Part shown: piece by piece, positions 14,783 through 19,708 of the stretch
Layout of the letters: each line of letters starts with the position of its first letter
Numbering within the stretch: position 1 is the first letter of the stretch
Source: Legionella genomosp. 1
GTDB taxonomy: Bacteria; Pseudomonadota; Gammaproteobacteria; Legionellales; Legionellaceae
Assembly (NCBI GenBank): GCA_945865355.1
Contig: CAMBDN010000015.1
Coordinates: forward strand, 1-19,708
Length of the DNA: 19,708 nucleotides
Direction: 5' to 3'
Notes under the pieces: model-generated
What the model saw: the letters and a program-made list of their open reading frames with translations, nothing else
Database searches by the model: none
What the model was told of the DNA's origin: nothing
Position numbers and translations under genes: made by a program

Positions 14783-15195
14783 CAGACCAGATTTTCTGCG
14801 TTCTTTTGCTCTGAAACGGCTGCAACGATTAATTTACAAAACGTTTCGACCGTAAACAGCATCGGAATCTCATTGACTTTCATGTTTGCAGTGAACAACT
14901 CTTCAGGTACTTCGCTAAGATAATTCTTCAACGCAGCCAAGCCACTGGGCGTCAGAACACCACCTTTTTCAAATTCATCTTCGGCCAAAGCGCCACGGGC
15001 ATTTTTTTCAAGTTGACCACGTGGAATTTTTATGCCAAATTCTTTTTCTAGCTGAAAAACCAAATCAAGAAAATCAATGGATTCAGCACCCAAGTCAGTA
15101 ATTAACCGACTTGGCAAAGATACATCATCTTCATCAATAACCAACACATCAGCGATAATTTCCCTGACTTTAGGATAAACGCTTTCTACATTCAT
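14782..15195 (-). CDS. Specialised acyl carrier protein, AcpXL-like with extra C-terminal segment
   Basis: The 137-residue protein has an ACP core: DLGAESIDFLDLVFQLEKEFGIKIP with the phosphopantetheine-accepting Ser39. The FLDLVF-x3-KEFGIKIP stretch is close to the rhizobial carrier AcpXL, which holds the very long hydroxylated chain for lipid A, and unlike the usual DSLDTVELVMALEEEF of AcpP. It is longer than AcpP (about 78) or AcpXL (about 92): residues about 68-125 hold an additional EDEFEKGGVLTPSGLAALKN region and FTVETFCKLIVAAV helix. GAGGG lies 7 nt before ATG 15195. As first gene of the five-gene operon, it should tether the substrate for the downstream dehydratase, ketosynthases and acyltransferase. 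Confidence 0.85.
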   Translation of the reverse strand: MNVESVYPKVREIIADVLVIDEDDVSLPSRLITDLGAESIDFLDLVFQLEKEFGIKIPRGQLEKNARGALAEDEFEKGGVLTPSGLAALKNYLSEVPEELFTANMKVNEIPMLFTVETFCKLIVAAVSEQKNAENLV

Positions 15196-15232
15196 GTCAC
15201 ACCCTCAGGCTCAGCAGTTACAAAAACTGTTG

Positions 15233-15241
15233 ATTGTATCA
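15233..15241 (-). promoter_or_regulatory. Possible extended -10 for the acyl-chain operon
   Basis: On the minus strand TGATACAAT carries the TGn extension and a 5/6 -10 hexamer. TTGACG lies 24 bp further upstream, too far to serve as its -35. The leader to ATG 15195 would be about 31 nt. Confidence 0.38.
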
Positions 15242-15311
15242 TAAATATTTAATGCACAGCTACGTCAATTCAAACACTTCGTACCAGAAGTCCTCTTTTC
15301 ACCTATACTAT

Positions 15312-15325
15312 ATATATTAATATAT
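15312..15325. repeat. AT-only 14-bp perfect palindrome between divergent genes
   Basis: ATATATTAATATAT is self-complementary and lies 24 bp before the ATG of the GGDEF-EAL gene, inside an AT-only tract (about 15303-15333) with several -10-like hexamers (TATACT at 15304, TATGAT at 15323) but no clear -35. It could be an operator, or simply an AT-rich promoter region. Confidence 0.3.
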
Positions 15326-15349
15326 GATATTAACAATCAGGAACAATCA

Positions 15350-17065
15350 ATGAAAATTCTGATTGCTGACGACTCAAAAACAGGTTTGGCGATACTTACT
15401 GATGCCCTGACAAAACTAGGACATGAAGTACTTGCGGCTCCAAGTGGTGAGCAAGCGATTCAATTATATACGAAAACCCGTCCTGACCTTATTATTTTAG
15501 ATGTGGTCATGCAGCAGATGAGTGGTTTTGATTGTGCCAAAAAACTGCGGAAAATGAATCGTTACGATTGGATCCCCCTTATTTTTCTTAGCTCCACTGT
15601 AGATGACCTCAGCATTAAGCAAGGAATTGATGCCGGTGGTGATGATTATTTAGCAAAACCCTTTAGTGACGTGACATTAGCCGCAAAAATAAAAGCGATG
15701 CAACGTATCGCGGATATGCAAAAAAAACTCTACGAAACAACAGAGAAATTAAGACTTATTTCATCCACTGATGCATTAACCGGTATTTATAATCGCTTTC
15801 AATTTGAAAAAGCTATCGCCGAGCACACTGCACATACGAATCGTTATAATGATAAATTAGCGCTATTCTTCCTAGATTTGGATCATTTTAAGGAAATCAA
15901 TGATCATTTAGGCCACAACACGGGTGATTTACTGTTAAAAGAAGTCGCTAATCGCATTAAAGGATATATGCGTAAAAATGATTTTTTTGCTCGACTCGGT
16001 GGAGATGAGTTTGCAATTATCACAACAAAACTCAAGCAGGAACTTGATGCAAGTATTGTGGCACAGAAAATACTAGATATTCTTCGGCAGGAGTTCATTA
16101 TAAATGAATACAAGATTCATATCAGCTGCAGTATTGGCATAGCATTTTTTCCAACACCAGGAACTGATGCTGAAAATATTGTCCAACACGCCGATATCGC
16201 TATGTATTATGCGAAAGAAGTAGGTCGTAATAATTTTCAGTACTATTCTACAAAAAACCACCTCAAACACAACCAACAATTTCTTTTAGCGCATGCCTTA
16301 CGATTTGCATTGGAAAACAATGAACTCTATATGTGTTATCAACCTATCTATGAATTAGAAACCAAGAAATTGGTTGGCATGGAGGCACTGATGCGTTGGA
16401 AAAATCCAAAGCTCGGCATCGTCACACCTGATATTTTTATTCCATTAGCTGAAGAAATTGGCGTAATTACCCACATTGGAAAATGGGCACTAATCAATGT
16501 GTGCGAGCAGGCGGCCAAATGGTATAAAGAAGGTTATAAAAATTTTAAATTATCAGTCAATATTTCATCACGACAGCTATTACACCCAAACTTACTGAAA
16601 TTAATTAAAAATGTTCTAAAACAAACCAATTTTCCCCCGGAATTATTGGTTTTTGAACTAACCGAATCGACCGCTATGAGTGCATCAAATATTATTGAAC
16701 AAACGATTAAAGACATTATCGCATTGAAAATAGGCGTTTCACTCGATGACTTCGGCACAGGCTATTCTTCCTTAAGCCATCTAAAGCGATTGACGATAAC
16801 CACGTTAAAAATTGATAAATCATTCGTACAGGATATTACTAACGCGTCAAATGATTCCCTGGTTGTAAAATCACTTATTGCCTTGGGAAAAATTTTAAAG
16901 TTAGATTTAATTGCAGAAGGCATTGAAACGGAAGAACAGTTGCAACTGTTGATCAAGAACAAATGCAAATATGGGCAAGGATTTTATTTGAGCCGCCCAA
17001 TCAGTAGTGACGAAATAGGCGTGTTATTGAGTAAGGATGTAAATTCGATAAAAAAAGGGACATGA
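15350..17065 (+). CDS. Response regulator with GGDEF and EAL domains (c-di-GMP turnover)
   Basis: The 571-residue cytoplasmic protein has three domains. The receiver domain (1-120) has Asp7/Asp8, phospho-acceptor Asp51, Ser82 and Lys103 in KPF. The GGDEF domain (about 135-300) has an intact GGDEF motif (217-221) and an RxxD inhibitory site (Arg208 to Asp211) five residues before it. The EAL domain (about 312-565) has EAL at 345-347, NISSRQL, ELTES, DDFGTGYSS (466-474), LKIDKSF and AEGIET with Glu523. Both catalytic sites look complete, so it may synthesise and degrade cyclic di-GMP, with phosphorylation tipping the balance; many such hybrids use only one activity. AGGA precedes the ATG by 10 nt. 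No histidine kinase is adjacent, so the partner is elsewhere. By eye this gene is more AT-rich than its neighbours. Confidence 0.95.
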   Translation: MKILIADDSKTGLAILTDALTKLGHEVLAAPSGEQAIQLYTKTRPDLIILDVVMQQMSGFDCAKKLRKMNRYDWIPLIFLSSTVDDLSIKQGIDAGGDDYLAKPFSDVTLAAKIKAMQRIADMQKKLYETTEKLRLISSTDALTGIYNRFQFEKAIAEHTAHTNRYNDKLALFFLDLDHFKEINDHLGHNTGDLLLKEVANRIKGYMRKNDFFARLGGDEFAIITTKLKQELDASIVAQKILDILRQEFIINEYKIHISCSIGIAFFPTPGTDAENIVQHADIAMYYAKEVGRNNFQYYSTKNHLKHNQQFLLAHALRFALENNELYMCYQPIYELETKKLVGMEALMRWKNPKLGIVTPDIFIPLAEEIGVITHIGKWALINVCEQAAKWYKEGYKNFKLSVNISSRQLLHPNLLKLIKNVLKQTNFPPELLVFELTESTAMSASNIIEQTIKDIIALKIGVSLDDFGTGYSSLSHLKRLTITTLKIDKSFVQDITNASNDSLVVKSLIALGKILKLDLIAEGIETEEQLQLLIKNKCKYGQGFYLSRPISSDEIGVLLSKDVNSIKKGT

Positions 17066-17086
17066 CAGACACTTGTTGCGGTAGAA

Positions 17087-17110
17087 AATATCATAAGACT
17101 TGATGATATT
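17087..17110. repeat. AT-rich 8-bp inverted repeat after the GGDEF-EAL gene
   Basis: AATATCAT (17087-17094) and ATGATATT (17103-17110) form a perfect 8-bp stem with an 8-nt loop, 21 nt after the upstream stop. There is no following U-run, so it is a poor intrinsic terminator. It could stabilise the mRNA 3' end. Confidence 0.3.
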
Positions 17111-17168
17111 ACTGAGTATTTAATTAAAATCACCTGAAGAACAAATTAAAATCAGACTATAGAAATAG

Positions 17169-17186
17169 TAGGGCCTAACTGCCCTA
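17169..17186. terminator. Weak bidirectional hairpin between convergent genes
   Basis: TAGGGC (17169-17174) pairs with GCCCTA (17181-17186) across a CTAACT loop, with TTTG following on the plus strand and only scattered T on the minus strand. It overlaps the stop codon of the TrpR-like gene. The stem is GC-containing but short, and the T-tracts are poor. Confidence 0.35.
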
Positions 17187-17480
17187 TTTGAGACCTTTCC
17201 CTTTGATTTTCTGCAGCATATGCAAATAGCCATGATAAGGTTCATCTTTTAAAGACCGAGCCACGCGACCGATGGTTGTTAAACTCGCCCCAGTGATACC
17301 ATGAATATCGCGGTAAGATAAATCCCCTTTGTCCAACAATTGACACACGCGCCAACGTTCATTCATCGCATTAATCTCTTGTGGAGTGCAGAGATCTTTG
17401 AAAAAATTGTATACTTCTTCTCGATCATTGAGCAGCAAAATTGTATCAAAGAGATCGACGCGCTGATCTTTAGTACTCAA
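17184..17480 (-). CDS. YerC/YecD-type TrpR-like DNA-binding protein
   Basis: The 98-residue protein belongs to the TrpR superfamily branch called YerC/YecD. It shows the family helices: DLFDTILLLNDREEVYNFFKDLCTPQEINAMNERWRV followed by the helix-turn-helix LSYRDIHGITGASLTTIGRVARSL (about 53-76). The E. coli TrpR tryptophan-binding function should not be assumed; the YerC branch has no well-established ligand. Its ATG overlaps the hisIE stop by 4 nt, so it is the last gene of the his operon. That position suggests feedback control of histidine genes, but nothing in the sequence proves it. Confidence 0.88.
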   Translation of the reverse strand: MSTKDQRVDLFDTILLLNDREEVYNFFKDLCTPQEINAMNERWRVCQLLDKGDLSYRDIHGITGASLTTIGRVARSLKDEPYHGYLHMLQKIKGKGLK

Positions 17481-18085
17481 GACCGACCTCGTTCACGAAT
17501 AAGATGTGCAATGGCTTTCAACGGGATACCTTTTACATATAGCAATACTAGCAAATGGTATAGTAGATCAACCACCTCCGCAATCACCTCCTCATCAGGG
17601 CCCGCCACGGCAGCAAGTGCTACCTCTACCCCTTCCTCCCCTACCTTTTGGGCAATCCGCTTAATCCCAGACGTAATTAACTGATGCGTATAGCTGAATT
17701 CCTCAGCTGACTGTGCGCGCTTTCTAATCACCTCATTTAATTGCCACAACCAATACATCGGAGGGTGTATCGCTTCAGCAAAACAGCTCATTGTTCCGCG
17801 GTGACAGGTAGGGCCCTTATTATCGGCATAGATCAACAGCGCATCCTGGTCACAATCTAACGATAAATCGATCACTTTTAATGAGTGTCCAGAAGTCTCG
17901 CCCGTGGTCCATAAACGTTGCTTACTTCGGCTATAAAACGTCACGTAGCCCATTTCTATGGTTAATTGCAATGCTTCTTTATTCATATAACCTATCATCA
18001 ACACACACATGCTTTGATAATCTTGGATACAGACCGGGATAAGCCCATCGATTGGGTTAAAATTAATGGTATCAACATTTATCAT
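17477..18085 (-). CDS. hisI: Bifunctional phosphoribosyl-AMP cyclohydrolase / phosphoribosyl-ATP pyrophosphatase
   Basis: This 202-residue HisIE fusion performs steps 2 and 3 of histidine synthesis. The N-terminal HisI domain (1-115) carries Asp77, Asp79 and Asp81 in LDCDQDALL and the zinc cysteines Cys78, Cys94 and Cys101 (GPTCHRGTMSC). The C-terminal HisE domain (about 115-202) has the metal-binding helix KVGEEGVEVALAA (Glu150, Glu151, Glu154) and EVVDLLYHLLVLL. The fused form is typical of enterics and other gammaproteobacteria. It overlaps hisF by 4 nt upstream and the TrpR-like gene by 4 nt downstream. Confidence 0.96.
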   Translation of the reverse strand: MINVDTINFNPIDGLIPVCIQDYQSMCVLMIGYMNKEALQLTIEMGYVTFYSRSKQRLWTTGETSGHSLKVIDLSLDCDQDALLIYADNKGPTCHRGTMSCFAEAIHPPMYWLWQLNEVIRKRAQSAEEFSYTHQLITSGIKRIAQKVGEEGVEVALAAVAGPDEEVIAEVVDLLYHLLVLLYVKGIPLKAIAHLIRERGRS

Positions 18086-18849
18086 GATCGCACTCCAATA
18101 CTTACTGCTGCTAATGCTTGTTTCAACGTAGGAATCGCTATTATTTTTTTATGAAAAACGCTGGCTGCCAATGCACCACTCACCTTTGTTTGTTGGAAAA
18201 CATCAATAAAATCCTGAGTTGTCCCAGCGCCACCCGATGCAATAACAGGGACATTAACACGATCAGCAAGCATTGCTAACTGCTCTAGATCATAGCCTTG
18301 TCGAGCACCATCTTGGTTCATGCAATTAATAACCAACTCTCCAGCTCCACGGTTGGTGGCCTCTTCGGCCCAATCCAGTGTTTGTTTACTCGTTTCTCTG
18401 GTTAAATTCGGATTACCCGTATATTGACGAACATGATAACGTCCATCTCGTTTGAAACTATCGATGCCAACAACAATCGACTGTCTTCCGAAGCGTTTCG
18501 CTAAATCGGTAATAAATTCTGGATTGGCCAAGGCGGGTGAATTAATCGAAATTTTATCGGCACCACTTGCAAAAATGGACTCTGCTTCAGCAATCGTACG
18601 AATACCTCCCGCGACACAAAACGGAATATTGACCTGTCGTGAAATGCGTTCAATCCAATTTTTATCGACTGCGCGGCCCTCACAACTTGCCAAAATATCA
18701 TAAAAAACCAATTCATCAGCACCCAAGAGACTGTACTCTTCTGCAAGTGTTAAGATTTCACCCACTACCGTATGGTTTTGAAAAGCAACCCCTTTGACCA
18801 CCTGACCATTAGCTACATCCAAGCAGGGTATTATTCGTCGTTTAAGCAT
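18082..18849 (-). CDS. hisF: Imidazole glycerol phosphate synthase cyclase subunit HisF
   Basis: The 255-residue TIM barrel uses ammonia from HisH to turn PRFAR into imidazole glycerol phosphate and AICAR. Catalytic Asp11 (RRIIPCLDVANG) and Asp130 (VVGIDSFKRDG) are present, with the phosphate-binding motifs CVAGGIRT (78-85) and VIASGGAGT. Length and start match the family. The ATG lies 19 nt inside hisA. No hisH gene is beside it, so its obligatory glutaminase partner must be encoded elsewhere. Confidence 0.97.
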   Translation of the reverse strand: MLKRRIIPCLDVANGQVVKGVAFQNHTVVGEILTLAEEYSLLGADELVFYDILASCEGRAVDKNWIERISRQVNIPFCVAGGIRTIAEAESIFASGADKISINSPALANPEFITDLAKRFGRQSIVVGIDSFKRDGRYHVRQYTGNPNLTRETSKQTLDWAEEATNRGAGELVINCMNQDGARQGYDLEQLAMLADRVNVPVIASGGAGTTQDFIDVFQQTKVSGALAASVFHKKIIAIPTLKQALAAVSIGVRS

Positions 18850-19562
18850 GCGATGGCCTCCGGAAGTAACAAATCACTCTCATACAAGGCTTTACCGATA
18901 ATCCCAGCGCTTAAGCCAATTTTCTTTAACGCTTGAATATCAATTAGACGGCTAATACCGCCGGACGCTTGAAAATACAATTTAGGGTATTTTTGGAAAC
19001 ATCTTTGATAAATCGTTAGATTAGGCCCTTTTTTCATACCATCTTGTCCAATATCAGTGCACAAAACATGGCTGAAATCCGGCAAGCTATCTAGGATATT
19101 CCACAGCGTTAACTGACTATCCGTCTGCCAGCCCAACATAGCGACATAGGGAACATTGTCTTTCAACCGAAAATCAACGGCGAAAACCAACTGCTCAGTA
19201 CTGTAATCGTTGACCAACGCTTGAATATCATTCTGATGTGTCACTAAACACGTTCCTAACACGACTCGTTGAACCCCTACCGTCAATAAGGCATCAATGT
19301 CTTCATCAGTGCGCACGCCGCCGCCTGCTTGAACGCCGTCTCCAAACTCAGCCACAATCGATGCAATGAGCTGAAGCTGCATTAATTGACCGCGTTTCGC
19401 CCCTTGTAAATCAACAATGTGTAACGCCCGCGCGCCATCCTGTCTAAATCGCTTGGCCATCATTGCTGGCGCTATCTCATAGGTCTGCTGCTCAGCAAAA
19501 TCACCCTGTTTAAGTCTGACGCAAGATCCATTCATGAGATCTATGCTGGGTATAATGATCAT
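18831..19562 (-). CDS. hisA: ProFAR isomerase HisA
   Basis: The 243-residue TIM barrel isomerises ProFAR to PRFAR by an Amadori rearrangement. It begins MIIIPSIDLMNGSCVRLKQG with catalytic Asp8; the second catalytic Asp is Asp130 (FAVDFR), and the phosphate loops QAGGGVRT (78-85) and ASGGIS (199-204) are present. AAAGGAG lies 6 nt before ATG 19562, making this the start; an upstream GTG at 19604 would add 14 residues across the ribosome site. It is the first gene of the operon in this window, and the 146 bp upstream to the edge hold no gene. Confidence 0.95.
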   Translation of the reverse strand: MIIIPSIDLMNGSCVRLKQGDFAEQQTYEIAPAMMAKRFRQDGARALHIVDLQGAKRGQLMQLQLIASIVAEFGDGVQAGGGVRTDEDIDALLTVGVQRVVLGTCLVTHQNDIQALVNDYSTEQLVFAVDFRLKDNVPYVAMLGWQTDSQLTLWNILDSLPDFSHVLCTDIGQDGMKKGPNLTIYQRCFQKYPKLYFQASGGISRLIDIQALKKIGLSAGIIGKALYESDLLLPEAIACLNDE

Positions 19563-19708
19563 GGAGTACTCCTTTAAATCTGGTTCATTAGTTAGTACAA
19601 ACACCCCCTAACCCTTAAGTGATATACACAAATGTTGAACGGGTTATTTATGTTTGATATTCGATCTAAATGCATTATTAATGCCGTCATTGCGAGGAGC
19701 GTAGCGAC
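19563..19708. other. Intergenic region upstream of hisA
   Basis: I see no open frame and no convincing promoter pair in these bases. They contain the hisA ribosome site, an AT-rich stretch and, at the edge, the beginning of a dispersed repeat. Confidence 0.5.
19685..19708. repeat. Edge of a dispersed intergenic repeat
   Basis: The last 24 bases begin CGTCATTGCGAGGAGCG and continue TAGCGAC. This string is the recognisable start of a short dispersed repeat that I recall from genomes of Legionella-like, rickettsial and other bacteria, often continuing with GAAGCAATC. It is cut by the window end, so size and copy number are unknown. Confidence 0.6.

Noticed and set aside
10482..15195. Aryl-polyene or flexirubin pigment cluster
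   Set aside because: The KS plus Cys-less KS pair and acyltransferase recall such clusters, but the window has no dedicated ketoreductase, second ACP, AMP ligase, ammonia-lyase or glycosyltransferase. The AcpXL-like ACP also favours a fatty-chain role. It is kept only as an alternative.
17122..17154. Direct repeat AATTAAAATCA (17122-17132 and 17144-17154)
   Set aside because: Two 11-bp copies of very AT-rich sequence, 22 bp apart, with no third copy; too few and too simple to call an array or operator set.
19602..19617. Telomere-like CCCCCTAACCC string
   Set aside because: A single short occurrence with no repetition.
1..19708. CRISPR array, phage genes, toxin-antitoxin or restriction system, tRNA or rRNA
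   Set aside because: No regularly spaced repeats, integrase, capsid, nuclease or methylase motif and no cloverleaf was seen. RatA is named after a toxin role but looks like a Coq10-type quinone-binding protein here.

Overview
The window is a dense, moderately AT-rich stretch of a Gram-negative chromosome. The markers point to a gammaproteobacterium: divergent fur and bamE, a ratA-rnfH pair facing bamE, lptM upstream of dapF, trkA-trkH, and a fused hisIE beside hisA and hisF. The gene style, together with the dispersed GTCATTGCGAGGAGCG repeat at the right edge, suggests a Legionellales- or Coxiella-like relative. That placement is an inference, because no rRNA or clear taxon marker is present.

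Layout from left to right. (1) 2-148 is the tail of an unidentified gene. (2) 306-3692 holds a compact plus-strand set of a RimK-type ATP-grasp ligase with an N-terminal RLAN-like region, a GCS2-type carboxylate-amine ligase and an N-formylglutamate amidohydrolase. It looks like an uncharacterised amidoligase pathway. (3) 3710-4600 is fur diverging from bamE. (4) 4601-5061 holds a MITE-like double inverted repeat and a small secreted six-cysteine protein, apparently inserted between bamE and rnfH. (5) 5151-6521 is a minus-strand operon of a serine hydrolase, ratA and rnfH. (6) 6638-10466 is plus-strand lptM-dapF, then trkA-trkH (K+ uptake). lptM is only 44 codons long and easily missed. (7) 10482-15195 is a tightly overlapping minus-strand operon of five genes: a long acyl carrier protein, a double-hotdog dehydratase, an active ketosynthase, a ketosynthase-like partner lacking the catalytic Cys, and an LpxL-type acyltransferase. 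The order matches the rhizobial acpXL-fabZXL-fabF-fabF-lpxXL logic for loading a very long acyl chain onto lipid A. (8) 15350-17065 encodes a response regulator with intact GGDEF and EAL domains. (9) 17184-19562 is a minus-strand hisA-hisF-hisIE-yerC operon, with no hisH next to it.

Much of the window serves the envelope: bamE and lptM for outer-membrane protein and LPS-transporter assembly, the acyl-chain operon probably for lipid A, dapF for peptidoglycan and lysine, and ratA for respiratory quinone. I see no phage, CRISPR array, tRNA, rRNA, transposase or classical defence system. The two candidates for under-described biology are the amidoligase trio and the five-gene acyl-chain operon with its KS/KS-like pair. 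Neither is without precedent at family level, and both functions are inferred.
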